A stretch of DNA of 64,000 nucleotides from Nectonema munidae (lineage: Eukaryota; Nematomorpha; Nectonematoida; Nectonematidae), in assembly GCA_030549495.1 (NCBI GenBank), contig JAUIRK010000708.1:499001-563000 (forward strand). The letters run 5' to 3'. A program made the translations under genes and the position numbers. Below the pieces are notes generated by a model. It did no database searches and had not been told where the DNA came from. It saw only the letters and a list, made by a program, of their open reading frames with translations. Positions 38,343 through 49,907 of the stretch are shown here, piece by piece; within the stretch, counting starts at the first letter, position 1; every line of letters begins with the position of its first letter.

Positions 38343-39338
38343 TTATTCGCTTTTTGAGCAACAGCACAAAAAGCGTTTAAAGGAATTGGGCTTTTTTGTT
38401 TTTACCACCGATACCCCCCTTCTCTCCTCTGATTGTTTTTCTACGAATTCCGAAAATTCGTCTTCTGTTGAAGTTCCCTTATTTTCACTTTTTTTGCTTT
38501 TACTTTTTTCTTGAGATAAAAGTCCCTTCTTTTTACTTTCTTTGATTGGAGGCAGGATTTTAGAGGAAGAAGTTGGTTTAGAATTATCTTCACCTCTGTT
38601 TGAAACAACTGTACTATTATTTTTTTCATTAGAATTATTAAATTTTTCTACCTCATTGGAAATATTACTTTGCACTTGATTTTTATCCTCCTTTAAAATT
38701 TCTTTGTTGGATTCTTTGAGTATATTCAACTCAACATATTTTGAGCCATCACCTGGAACGATTTGAGGTGAAACAACTGTACTATCATTTTTTTCTACCT
38801 CATTGGAAATTTTACTTTGCACTTGATTTTTATCCTCCTTTAAAATTTCTTTGTTGGATTCGTTGAGTATATTGGCCCCTTCCGAATTTATGACTTCTTT
38901 ATCGTTACCTCTTTCAGAAGTTAAAGATATTTCTTCCCTAGTGATATTATCTTTGCTGGAGAGAATAACAAGTTGTTCTAAATCTTTAATTTTTGGTTTC
39001 TTTCTACATAACTTATATATTTTTTTAATAAGAATAATAGAACAAATAAATAGGACAAAAATTAAGGTAATTTCAGCAAACTTGGTTAATAATCTACGTC
39101 TAAAATATTCATCAGCATACATTTTCCTTGCTTCTGCAATTATGTTTTTCAATTTCTCTCTGGCTATTTCCTTTTCTTTTTCAAACCTTTCTTTTATTTT
39201 TAAGTCTTTAATGTATCTTTCTGCTTTCTTTAATTTGTTTCCATAAACCGATATCTTGCGAATACACATGCAAAATTGACTAAATAGGAGCAAGAGATTT
39301 GCTATAAATAATAATATTGGACTGCGGTACAATTCCAT
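38343..39338 (-). CDS. unrecognised two-membrane-segment protein with Cys-cluster tail, copy 1
   Basis: 331 codons from the ATG at 39338; further upstream the frame has only TTG-type starts. I do not recognise the family. Membrane segment 1 is at residues about 8-24 (LLLFIANLLLLFSQFC). A charged, probably coiled stretch at about 30-85 contains KKAERYIKDLKIKERFEKEK. Segment 2 is at about 90-108 (LIFVLFICSIILIKKIY). A long Lys/Glu/Ser/Asn-rich tail then ends RFLCCCSKSE. The three adjacent Cys near the C-terminus resemble a lipidation site (inference). The tail holds two tandem copies of NKEILKEDKNQVQS, only partly present in the other copy. Downstream in the same unit is a small second frame. 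Confidence 0.6.
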   Translation of the reverse strand: MELYRSPILLFIANLLLLFSQFCMCIRKISVYGNKLKKAERYIKDLKIKERFEKEKEIAREKLKNIIAEARKMYADEYFRRRLLTKFAEITLIFVLFICSIILIKKIYKLCRKKPKIKDLEQLVILSSKDNITREEISLTSERGNDKEVINSEGANILNESNKEILKEDKNQVQSKISNEVEKNDSTVVSPQIVPGDGSKYVELNILKESNKEILKEDKNQVQSNISNEVEKFNNSNEKNNSTVVSNRGEDNSKPTSSSKILPPIKESKKKGLLSQEKSKSKKSENKGTSTEDEFSEFVEKQSEERRGVSVVKTKKPNSFKRFLCCCSKSE

Positions 39339-39678
39339 TATGCTAAATGTAAATAATGAATTCAAATACAAAGTTGATATACCTATATCGCAGCATAAAT
39401 GTCTATTGCAATCTCATTGGTTTAAAAATTAGTTCAAAAATTTTAGACCAATCAAAAAGCGTTAATGCATCCATGCTTGTAAAACTTCGCTTGCATGTTG
39501 TATTAGTATGTGTGAGAGCATACAAATATAGCTTCTTCTATATTGTATACTGTAGCGTCTATGTGTGTGTCATAATGCGCGCATCTTATTGGAGAAAACA
39601 AAACCAACTCATCACACCACAAAAAATACAAACAAAACGTATGGCGTTAAGGGTTAGGTCCTTAACCTTAACACAAAA

Positions 39679-41466
39679 CGCCTATCTAAGGAAAGTAGTG
39701 CACACGCAAACGATGAAATACTTCTGCCTTATTGTTTTTCCCAGATTTTATTTTCAAATATCAGATCAAGATTTTCTCAAAGCTGATGTTCATATCGATA
39801 ATAACCAGGCTAAAAGGAGAACGTATGAGAAATAGAAGTGCGAACAAAATGTTAAATCTTGATTTTATATTAGCTATGCGTAAAGAAATAACGCGTGCCA
39901 AAGGAAATGGTGAGGGGTGCTAAACAAAATTAAAATAAGTTTTTCTAAATATATATTTTAAAAATGACATTATATTATTCTATTCTATCCATAAGCATAG
40001 AAAAATCTTATAACAGATTTACTGTAAAAAATATGCTATGATTCTTTTTTTACAAGCACTTTTATACTTCGTTATAGTACCACTATAACATAGATATCAT
40101 TCAAAATGATCTTTTATTCCCTTTTCAGAAAACAATAATTTATACCAAGTTGTCGCCCTATTTTTATTATTTCAAATCAAACAAGAAGCAAATTTTATTA
40201 TAAAGAAATAGATTATAATGAATAAAATTTTTACGGTTTGTTGTACGTTTTCATTTTTATAATCAATAATTAATTTTTAAAAATCAAAAAAGAAATATAT
40301 ACTTATAGAAAAATTAGTAATGTTTACAAAAAATGTCTATATATAATAACTATATATATATATATTACTACTTTTGATCTAGTAATAAAATAGTAAACTT
40401 ACTATTTCATTTAGTAAATAAATAATTATTTATTAACCTAATTATTAATTAACTAATGAAGTTAACTAATTGCATTGATGTTTCAAAAAACTTAAATATA
40501 GGAATTAATATTTTAAAAATCAATTAAAATAGTGTAACCTGCTTATCTACTTTATTAAATTTAAGCAAAATTTTTAGAAAACTGTTAAAACTTTAATTAA
40601 TTAAAAAAGAAACATTTAAAAGAATTTTATTCATAACTATCATAAATCATTTTTTGACAAAAAGTAAAGGTTTTTTAGTATTATAGCATAATTGGAATTA
40701 GAACTATAAAAAGAACAAAAACATCGCAAAAATAAATCGATGAAATTATCACAAATGAAAATAAGAAATTTATGAATCAGTAATGACAAAAATATTTCTT
40801 TTGAGAACGAACTTTCTCCGTTATTTTCTTTCGGAATAGAGAAATAAAGACAACACCACTGCTATCATTTTCATCTTTTTAAAATCGTTATGCCTCTAAC
40901 ATTGTGTTATCTGACATATGTTTCGTTCGGTAAGAGCTTTCTCGGATTTCAAAGCTTGTAAAAATATAAATTTAGATGAGTATAAGTCAGTTGGCTAATC
41001 TTTTAGAGACTGCATGCCTCAAATACATACCAAAATTACTTTATTCAAAGGTTTCAGGATTTTCTTGAACATGAGTGCTGGGTAATTAATGAAAGAAGAC
41101 GTCCATAATTAACTTTGCCATTTTAATTAGCCAAAATTTCAAGGAAACAAGTATCTTTTGAACCAATCAGTGATCGTGTAGTTTAAATATTTAAAATGTT
41201 TCAACCAATCAAAATGTTTGCATTAAAAACTTTAGAGCGCTGCATGCTGTACCGGAACCATAGTTTGCGCAGCTCTTGTTTACACCCTATTCCTTTAAGC
41301 CTTTTATGCATATCATAGAATTCATTACTTCATGTTAAAAATGTACTAAAGCCAGAGTTAACGTAAGCTGGCTCGGTGTTAATGGTTACCCAGTTGACTT
41401 GATACACCATATTAAGTTGAATATTTAAAGAATTTCAGATATTATTAATCATATTCGATTTGCCAT
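39679..41466. other. no gene recognised
   Basis: Strongly AT-rich DNA between the left inverted unit and the third piggyBac relic. A (TA)n tract lies near 40350-40365. The frame crossing 39356-39835 is the complement of the unit's flank and is not supported. Confidence 0.45.
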
Positions 41467-43600
41467 TTAATTGGTCAACCCTCGCATGGCCATCTAGGGC
41501 GGGAGCGGCCATGGCCTTACAAATTTGTAAATTTTTTCCCAGAAATAAACTTCTTTTATCAAAAATAACTAAATGATTATTTTAGAATATAATATACCAA
41601 TAACTTAATATATTATAATTTTCATAAAAAAAAATTTTTCCTTAATATATTTCTTTTGGCCCAAGTTAAATGGTACAAAGTGAGATTATATATTTAAAAA
41701 AAAATATTTATTAAAAAAAATTATTTCCAAAGTGATGCAAACTTTATTTTATAAAAAAAAACAAGAATCACATATTTTCTTTTTATGTTTATTGCATACG
41801 TTATTGTGGCACTTAGAACATACTTGGAAAATCCTTCTGATTTTAGTTGGATAACAGATTACACCGTTACCTCTACTAGGTTGGGATGTACTAGGGTACT
41901 CTTTTTGATATCCATAAATTTCAAACAAAGTTCTTATTTCACTTGGAATACTCTAGCTTTCTGAGCGAATTTTCATAAAATCTTCAGAAAGAAGCAAAAA
42001 AGATTTTTTGATGCACTCTTTTCTACCACTTTCTTTGATAGCATATTGAGTGCTATTCCATAACACTATAACAAAAGTGTTGAGAGCAGCCATATCGAGA
42101 TAGTTGCAGAATACAGCCATCGGCCAACGTCTTGAGGTTTTGTATGTGGTATAATCACGCATCATCTGATTAAATTTATCAACACCTGATTTGAAACTCT
42201 TGTAGCACAACATTGATTTCGGTTTATGTTTTGATCCCAGCGTCTCAAGAGCATGGTAGTGTTGGCTGCTCATAACAAGAACTGCTTTGACATTTGTCGT
42301 TGCATGATTCCTTGAAATATAGGCAACAAGGGAGGCACAACTGGAGTACAAAGTCCTGGATTCATACTCTGCCAATCGCAAACTCTTTAGATGATGAGTT
42401 TTGAAAATTGGAGGAACACACCGTTTGTTTGAAGTCAGTGTGCCTAAAACTGATTAGCTGCGCTACTTACCCCATAAGCATAACTCGTGATCCTTGAAAA
42501 AGCCATGGAAAGCACCTTAGATAAATTCACCAGTCTTTTGACGATTTCGCATCCTGAGAAGTAAGATCTTTCGTGTAGGTCTGAAGCGTATAATTTAGAA
42601 CACATAACGTAATAAGATCTAGCATCATTCAAGTGATAAAATTTGATCCCCCATTTACCAGGCTTACTGGGATCATACACCTTTATTGGACAATTTCCTC
42701 GGTATCTCAAAAGTTGTTCGTCAACCCAAACATAATCTAGTGGTATCCAGTATCTGAAATTTTTTTAATTTCTTATAGAGTTTACTGATTTAAAGTAAAA
42801 ATACAAACTTACTTCGAAGAGACTTGCTGGAAATGATCATTGAAAATTCTTACTGAAGCAATTTATCACTTTGAATGTTTCTTGTAAAAGGATAATCAAA
42901 ACGCAAAAACCTTGAGATAGACTTAAAATCATTTTTACTGATAGCAGCCTTCACAAAAAGTGAGCCACTTTTAGGAGAGTAAAGTTTTTCAATAGGTATC
43001 TTTTGATCGGATTCAATTCCGATATTATATCGACACGCTATAAAATTTCAATGATAAAAGATTCACTGAAAGATAACAAATGATTAGAAACATTAGAAGA
43101 GTTTTCACTTTTTCTTTTTAGGTATTGATGTGTTTTGATAAAAACTTCTTGAAGGAGTGAAGAAAAGTGACCAAATTTTGTGCGGGTTGATTTCGCCTTT
43201 GGCTTCAAAATTTGGACCATGAGGATGAGAAGAAGTGTTCCTTAAATTTACGGCAGACGGTCTGCCTCTCAATCTTGGAACAAGAAATTTGTATACCGTA
43301 CCATCTGAAGAAACAGTTCCAACTTTCGAACTTGAAAGCATCTTTACGGTTTGTTAAAAAAATAAGAAAGAAAAGTGAAGCAATAATAAAAAATATATCT
43401 ATCCTATGATGTACCAAAGAAATGGAAAAATGAGCCATGGCGTGGTGCAAAAAGTGCATGCATTACAAGAAGTGTATGTGATACAAGTCCTTGCTGGTCA
43501 TCCTCAAATGAAACAGAAAAAGAAGTACAAGAACTCAGCTCTTCGCACCAAAACTATCATGGAAGACATCGAAAATCGGTCAATTTTAGACTTTAGCTTT
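41467..43600 (-). pseudogene. third piggyBac-like transposase (broken, -)
   Basis: From N to C on the minus strand: LRGRPSAVNLRNTSSHPHG and SLFFTPS with FIKTHQYLKRK (43038-43341), YRGNCPIKVYDPSKPGKWGI with the catalytic Asp in HLNDARSYYV (42444-42710), then KSGVDKFNQMMRDYTTYKTS and RRWPMAVFCNYLDMAALNTF (41953-42381). All are piggyBac-family blocks. Several frame changes and a gap between 42710 and 43038 show it is dead. A TTAA next to TTGGTCAACCCTCGCATGG at 41467 may mark the downstream end of the element. Confidence 0.75.
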
Positions 43601-44299
43601 TAAGTTTTTAATTCAGCATTAATTAAATTTATAATTTCTAGTTTTTTTGAATAAATTTTGTATTTCTTCTGTTATTTCTTGTGTAATTTCTTGTTATTTT
43701 GTGTAATTTCTGTTATTGTTGAATCTTACTACTTCTACGCAAGTTATAGATTATCTTTCTTTTTCGAAGGATTTTTTCTTTCGGAGGATTTTTTCCGGTA
43801 ACCGAAACAGACACAAATCGATGCTATAGGTTAGATATTGCTTTATATTATCAAAAAATATATGAATATGCAGTGATTGGGTTTATATCTTCATATAAAT
43901 GAAAGTGTACAGAGAGATTGTGCTATTTGTATTGAACATGATGACTCACCATTTCAACTTTCACTAGAACCATTGGTGAGTGTACCGTTTCAAAATCACT
44001 ATATATTACACAATGCAATATTTTTACGTCATAAAAGTTATATCATCAATATCAGATTGAATATAACGATTTCATAGCATTTGTTCCGTTTTATATCTCC
44101 ACACATGAAAATATACAATAAAAACATAAACTGCTACAACACAGTGAGAAGTAAAGAAGTTAACTAGTTCAAGAGTATATAATCAAATCAAATGTATTCC
44201 AAAGACTAAATTGGCAGTGCAAACTGCCTTAAAATCATGGATCAGTTTGGAATCTTTTTATTGTTTTTACTATATATAAAGAAATAGCTATGGCAAGAC
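43601..44299. other. no gene recognised
   Basis: AT-rich. Contains two GGATTTTTTC-type repeats near 43770-43795. No other structure was seen. Confidence 0.4.
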
Positions 44300-44432
44300 A
44301 CTAAATGAAGGCTGGCAAGACACTAAATGGCCTTTCTACTAGAGTACATTTTCCTACTATATTTAATATTAATGGGAAAACCTTTCAATAATAAAATATA
44401 ATGACTCGCGTGCCATAGGTTTGCCATCACTG
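44300..44432. mobile_element. hAT terminus (solo end)
   Basis: The stretch ends CTCGCGTGCCATAGGTTTGC followed by CATCACTG. Its complement starts CAGTGATGGCAAACCTATGG, a very common end of hAT elements. Next to it GGC(A/T)GGCAAGACACTAAATG occurs twice. The opposite end was not found with confidence. Confidence 0.6.
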
Positions 44433-44689
44433 AAGTTGTAAACAATTGTACCAATCTTCTAAGGAATTAAATCGTTCTTGGCAAATCATTGCATACTCGA
44501 CCATGCATGTTCGGTTCCACATATGGAAATTGGAAATATTTTGGCGGACCTATAACATAATTTTATTAAGCGAAAAAAGGCCATTTGCCTGTTTGTGGAA
44601 GAAAAAAAACATATAGAAATTGTTTAAACATTATAATTGCTAAATATGGGAAAGAAGAATACAAAAGTAAAGACTTAAACATACAACAT

Positions 44690-44935
44690 ATTTTTCCAGA
44701 AGTTATCCAGGCCTTTCTTGAATACGTTTAATGAGGGGGGGTTTATAACATCAGCAGGAAGATCGTTCCAGTCATTAACAATTCTATTAGGAAAAAAAGT
44801 TTTTTGTGGCGATTCTTTATAAACTTACTCTGAAATTGAGAAAGTATTCTATGGTTAACTAGGATATTTTTGTAATCGAAGTTATTACATTGCCTTATTC
44901 TTCCTATTTTGCAACTCGTATGTTATAAATAAGTT
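44690..44935 (-). mobile_element. LINE ORF2 C-terminal fragment (CR1/L2/Jockey-like, dead)
   Basis: The minus strand reads, across a frameshift, KNRHKKLFF, then NRIVNDWNDLPADVINPPSL, then NVFKKGLDNFWKNM. FFxNRxVxxWNxLPxxVVxAxSLNxFKxxLDxxW is the closing motif of CR1/L2/Jockey-type ORF2. Only the tail survives. Confidence 0.75.
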
Positions 44936-45419
44936 TACTTTATATAATAATATATGTTAAATTATAATGTTGATATTGTTATACATTCAAAATTAGTGGA
45001 ATTATAATTATATGTTCATTTTGTAAAGATGTTGGAGCGCAAGTAAAGCTTTTTTGTTAAAATGTATATTTATTTGTCAATTATTTTTAATGTCTTTTCT
45101 CACATTTGTTATTAGATAAATGGCGTTAACCTTTTTTTGTTTTTTTTTCTTTGAATGGAATTTATGCTTAATTTTATGAAAAGTAAAAATGTAAATATAA
45201 AACAATTTCTGCGCATTTAAAATTCGTGCAGTTGTCCCACTCGGGCCTTTCACCGTCGGGCATTTGACTTATAACTTTTTCATTCCTCTTTCTCATCTTT
45301 TGTAGGTTGGTAAGAAAGTCGCTCGATTATAATTCTTCTCATCACGAATGTTAATGGCATTATAGCAATTATTATTATTGTTTCTCTATTATTAAATTTT
45401 AGTATACTTTAATTCCAAA

Positions 45420-46075
45420 ATGGTTTAAAACAAATTCAATATTGACGTTATTAAGCTTATTTTATAATTGCTTAAAACAAAGTTATGCTCAATAATAATA
45501 ATCAATGTTGAAATTAGTATTATAGTAAGAACTTGAATAACTTAATATTTTAATGAATAAATATTGAAAAATAGATTTTAAAAGCAAATTCAGTATTAAA
45601 CTTGCAATATTTGATGTGTTACACGAGATGATTTGACTTAATATGAAGAGGATAATTCATTTCAACCTTTCGATCTTTGTATGCTTTACCTAACAAAAAT
45701 AATTGCTAAAATTATTTCTTTTCTCGTGTTCATTTAATGATTTCCTTATTTATCTGAAGAAGAACATAGTGGTCGAAAATTAATTAAGTTTTCAACTAGT
45801 TTGAATAAAAGTTTTACTTATTTTCCTATTATATCCTTCAGCGCTAATTCGCGATGTCTCAGCAACACTTCCTTTACATTTAATTGCTCAAAAAAGTAGG
45901 TAAAAGCAAGTTATCAATAAATCGACGATGAAATTAGTATTTAATAAAACGTGTAGTAACTAATTTTTTAATGAATATTTATCAAAAAATGGCTTGCATA
46001 TTCAAATTCAGTACAGAATTTGCAACATTTTGATGCATGACAAGCCATGTTTCGACTGAATTTGGACGAAATAGC
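45420..46075. repeat. degenerate tandem repeat, unit about 420 bp
   Basis: Sequence around 45470-45650 (TTGAAATTAGTATTATA, TAATATTTTAATGAATAAATA, AAATTCAGTATTAAACTTGC, GATGTGTTACACGAGATGAT) recurs diverged at about 45880-46060 (ATGAAATTAGTATTTAATAA, TTTTTTAATGAATATT, AAATTCAGTACAGAATTTGC, GATGCATGACAAGCCATG). Confidence 0.6.
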
Positions 46076-46079
46076 TTGA

Positions 46080-47667
46080 TTTGAGCCTTGAAACAACTCG
46101 TTTAAAGATATAGAATAGATGAGAACGCAAAGCTGTAATCATTTCCATATGAAGTGGTTTTGGAGATGCACCAATCTCACCTTGAATGTCAACAATGCAA
46201 AAAGGAAAGATCTATGCATGCATCGATCATACATCAATAATAATAAATGCACCAATGGTAAACACGCATCAAGAGTTAGCGTGTTTTAAAAATCAAATAA
46301 AAAAAATAATTTTTTTTTTAATAAAGAAAAAAATATTCCGAGATGTGAATATAGCGAATCTAAGCTAAAATACTATTCTATGAATATTTCATGAAAATTA
46401 CACTTTCTATATTTGTTTCTATGTAAGATAGGAAGTTTGAAAAGAAAAATTAAAAAAATATATTCAACTTTTTTGATCAAAGTTTTACAATAGGGTCCAA
46501 GCTACAAACCTGTTGTTTAAGTATACTTTGAGACACGTGTTATACTAAGTTTTATTCCCTACATATATAATGAATTGAAAAATAAATTTTTTGAATAAAA
46601 ATAAAGTCAGAGATCTAACTCGCTCAGGCTGTTAAAGAATTGCGTCAGTATTGTCTCACGGAACTAGGCCTCTGTCTGCGCAAATATGTTTTGCAGATAG
46701 ATTATTGTAAAAGTGTTATATACTTAAATTAAATTGGAAAATAAAAAATTTATTTTAAGATTATATAAAATTTAAATGTAGGTTTTTTCTAAAAAAAAAA
46801 AGTGTTTGGTGAAAACATATTAAACTTTTAATAAAGAGTTTTGCAATTTGAAATACAAAATGAGCTCTCTGATAATCGAATTGAAACAATGTTTGTTTTC
46901 TAAATGCTTCATTGAAAAGAAAAAGTTGTGAGATGAAAGATTCAGATTGTAAACATTTTAATCACAGAGAAAGCTAAAATGTTTGTCTACTTTAAAGAGA
47001 GAATATTGTTTAGATTGCTGGCACAGTTTCGTAAACTTATCATTTATAAGCCTTTCCTATAAGATTAGTTAATCGGACATGCCAATGCAATATTATAATG
47101 AATGCATTCAATTTGGGTTATGAAATTCAAAGTACAACCATCGCGTATCAATTCTAACGTGAATGCTAAAAATGATAAAAGATCATAAAACTTCGAACCA
47201 TTAAAAAAAGTTTTAAAAATAAGAACTCTTTAAATTTGGATAATTTTCCTTTTTTTAAATCAGCCAAATGTTACTGAATAATTATAAGATGAAAAAAGAA
47301 GCAATTATAGAAAAAAAAACAAAATTTATACAAATTTCATTGAAATTGAATTTCAATAAGACAAATAATAGGTGACTTTGAATTGATTAAAGTTAATCTA
47401 CTCAAGGATAAATTTAATACTTATTATTTAAAATATCAGAGGACACACTTTAAAAACATAAAAAAACTTTCTGAATACAGCTACAGTATTTTGCATATTC
47501 CATTTAAAGTATTTTAGCAAAAATATTTGAAACTATGGAGGGGGGGATCTAAATTAGAAAACAAAAAAACTTCAAACATAATTTATATAAATTTGAATTT
47601 GAAAAAACTAACTTTACAGAAACAATAAAAGCAGTTAATAAGAGTACATCATGTTAGGGGGTTAGTA
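46080..47667. other. no gene recognised
   Basis: AT-rich intergenic DNA up to the right inverted unit. A short frame near 46186 is not supported. Confidence 0.4.
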
Positions 47668-48007
47668 TAGGGTTAAGGGCCTAACCCTTAAAAACCTTTA
47701 AATAAGTTTTGTTTGTATTTTTGTGGTGTGATGAGTTGGTTTTGTTTTCTCCAATAAGATTCGCGCATTATGACACACACACATAGACACTACAGTATAC
47801 AATATAGAAGAAGCTATATTTGTATGCTCTCACACATACTAATACAAGATGCAAGCGAAGTTTTACAAGCATGGATGCATTAACGCTTTTTGATTAGTCT
47901 AAAATTTTTGAACTAATTTTTAAACCAATGAGATTGCAATAGACTTTTATGCTGCGATATAGGTATATCAACTTTTGTATTTGAATTCATTATTTACATT
48001 TAGCATA

Positions 48008-48829
48008 ATGGAATTGTACCGCAGTCCAATATTATTATTTATAGCAAATCTCTTGCTCCTATTTAGTCAATTTTGCAAGTGTATTCGCAAGATACCGGTT
48101 TATGGAAACAAATTAAAGAAAGCAGAAAGATACATTAAAGACTTAAAAATAAAAGAAAGGTTTGAAAAAGAAAAGGAAATAGCCCGAGAAAAATTAAAAA
48201 ACATCATTTCTGAAGCAAAGAAAATGTATGCTGATGAATATTTAAGACGTAAATTCTTAACCAAGTTTGCTGAAGTTAGCTTAATTTTTGTAATATTTTT
48301 AGGTTCTATTATTCTTATTAAAAAAATATATAAGTTATGTAGAAAGAAACCAAAAATTAAAGATTTAGAACAAGTTGTTATTGTCTCCAGCAGCAAAGAT
48401 AATATCACTAGGGAAGAAATACCTTTGACTTTGGTAAAAGATAACGATAAAGAAGTGATAAATACGGAAGAGGGGGATAAAAATCAAGTGCAAACAATAA
48501 TTTCCAATGAGGGAGAAAAAATAACTCCAAAGAAAAAAAAGATAGCACAGTTGTTTCAAATTAAATCGTCCCAAGTGAGTGAAGATAATTCTAAACCAAC
48601 TTCATCCTCTAAAATCCCGCCTCCAATCAAAGAGAGTAAAAAGAAGGGACTTTTATCTCAAAAAAAAAGTAAAAGCAAAAAAAGTGAAAATAAGGGAACT
48701 TCAACAGAAGACGAATTTTCGGAATTCGTAGAAAAACAATCAGAGGAGAGAAGGGAGGTATCGGTGGTAAAAACAAAAAAGCCCAATGCCTTTAAACGCT
48801 TTTTGTGCTGTTGCTCAAAAAGCGAATAA
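48008..48829 (+). CDS. unrecognised two-membrane-segment protein with Cys-cluster tail, copy 2
   Basis: 273 codons from the ATG at 48008; TTTACATTTAG just before it could also be a splice acceptor. Layout as in the left copy: membrane segment about 8-24, charged coil about 30-85, membrane segment about 90-108 (LIFVIFLGSIILIKKIY), Lys/Ser-rich tail, end RFLCCCSKSE. It is 58 residues shorter than the left copy because the tail lacks one tandem repeat and neighbouring residues; all length changes keep frame. The first roughly 190 bases differ from the left copy at only two sites. The next roughly 140 bases, covering the end of the coil and segment 2, differ at about 20. Function unknown. Confidence 0.6.
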   Translation: MELYRSPILLFIANLLLLFSQFCKCIRKIPVYGNKLKKAERYIKDLKIKERFEKEKEIAREKLKNIISEAKKMYADEYLRRKFLTKFAEVSLIFVIFLGSIILIKKIYKLCRKKPKIKDLEQVVIVSSSKDNITREEIPLTLVKDNDKEVINTEEGDKNQVQTIISNEGEKITPKKKKIAQLFQIKSSQVSEDNSKPTSSSKIPPPIKESKKKGLLSQKKSKSKKSENKGTSTEDEFSEFVEKQSEERREVSVVKTKKPNAFKRFLCCCSKSE

Positions 48830-48949
48830 AGCTTCTTAATCTTTTGCACAAACTTTTTAGAAAGGTAAATTTTAGTAATTTTAGTAATAGTGTTTTTTTT
48901 TTTGTATATTATATATATTATATTTTTAGGCAATTATCCATAATATGGT

Positions 48950-49228
48950 ATGCGGATGACTTTGCCATCTCAAGGAATTAAGCGCCCTTGCCTTGCACAG
49001 CTGTCGACATGCCGGCGACTCAACCGACAATCCCATCAAGCTCAATTTGATGGTGAGGGTGGCTGGACACCCGTTAGTAGGACGAAAAATAAGACCTCTC
49101 AAAGGACAAAGCTCACCCCGAACCGACGTCCATCCACGCATGGAGAAGATGTGGACGCGCCCAGATCTCTTCTCCAATTAAACTTTTTTGAAGATTGCAA
49201 GAGAAAGCAAACACATTGGCTAGACTGA
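48950..49228 (+). other. overlapping open frames conserved in both units (right copy)
   Basis: Same 92- and 62-codon frames as the left unit (37944-38222), nearly identical in sequence. See that entry for the caution on coding status. Confidence 0.3.
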
Positions 49229-49494
49229 AGTGGGCTGATCTTGTGAAAAACAAAAAAGGAAGCGTCCACACCCTGCCGGTCGATTTGGTGGAGATTTTAT
49301 CTCCAAACTCATTAAGTATTCCAACTTGACGACTGATTCAACCAGGCAACAATGAGTGCGAATTTTCTGGTTCGCATGATACCCTCGACTCCGATCGATA
49401 ATACCCTAATTAACATAATATTAACATATGGGGGGGACCTGGATTCCAGATTTTAAATTGTTTTTAAGATAACAAAGCTTACTGCGATTTACAA

Positions 49495-49665
49495 ATGATC
49501 TCATTAGACAACACGACATGCAATGAAAAGAGACTGGTTTTTCTAAAGAACGCTAAATCTGCCGATACAACGCAAAGAAAATACGCTACGTACCTTGGTC
49601 AAAGTTTTTCTGAAACACTGAATTGCAAACATAAACTGTATGGCGATGAATATAAAAAGATTTGA
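49495..49665 (+). pseudogene. small unrecognised frame, right unit (shortened)
   Basis: 56 codons, MISLDNTTCNEKRLVFLKNA and onward. Relative to the left unit the frame ends early after DEYKK because of a small length difference, and the left copy's last 16 residues are lost. If the left frame is real, this one is truncated. Confidence 0.35.
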
Positions 49666-49907
49666 AGCAATCCTTAAAAAACAACAAGGCAATTGAAGAA
49701 GAAGACAGAGTGGGAGATATTTTTTATTTGAATTCATTTATTCGATATTAACTCAACTAGCTTGCAGATTAACTAAATAACAGCAAATTTGTAAAATTGT
49801 GCCAGATCAGTCCAGTTGTCTCGAATTTGAACCAAGTGCAGCGGCCCAATAATTTTTGTAATATAGTAATGTGTTTTACAAATCGACATTGCATAACGGA
49901 TTAGTTT

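Larger units (their letters stand above)
37300..39678 (-). repeat. inverted-duplication unit, left copy
   Basis: Its reverse complement matches 47668-49880. The match is nearly base-for-base over 37470-38260 and over much of 38340-39640, and weaker at the 37300 end. The outer edge near 39650-39678 carries a near-palindrome, TTAAGGGTTAGGTCCTTAACC, also present in variant form at the start of the right copy. No target duplication was found. Confidence 0.88.
47668..49880 (+). repeat. inverted-duplication unit, right copy
   Basis: This is the mirror of 37300-39678. It begins with a near-palindrome (AGGGTTAAGGGCCTAACCCTT) and ends close to a SINE at 49908. The copies are separated by about 8 kb of unrelated sequence that includes a piggyBac relic. 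Confidence 0.88.

Noticed and set aside
39356-39835. 159-codon plus-strand frame
   Set aside because: It runs antisense through the flank of the left inverted unit, is not open in the right unit's mirror, and has no conserved motif.
43869-44432. Full hAT MITE from CAGTGATTGGG to CCATCACTG
   Set aside because: The left end matches only about 9 bases and the flanks show no 8-bp duplication, so only the right end was called.
48008-48829. Known coiled-coil membrane insertase (Get1/WRB or EMC3/TMCO1-like)
   Set aside because: The topology is loosely similar, but the conserved residues of those families and a third membrane segment are not seen.
48945-48985. IIWYADDFAISRN read across both inverted units, resembling the YADD box of reverse transcriptases
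   Set aside because: No other reverse-transcriptase block lies upstream or downstream in any frame, and the frame stops at once. Probably chance.
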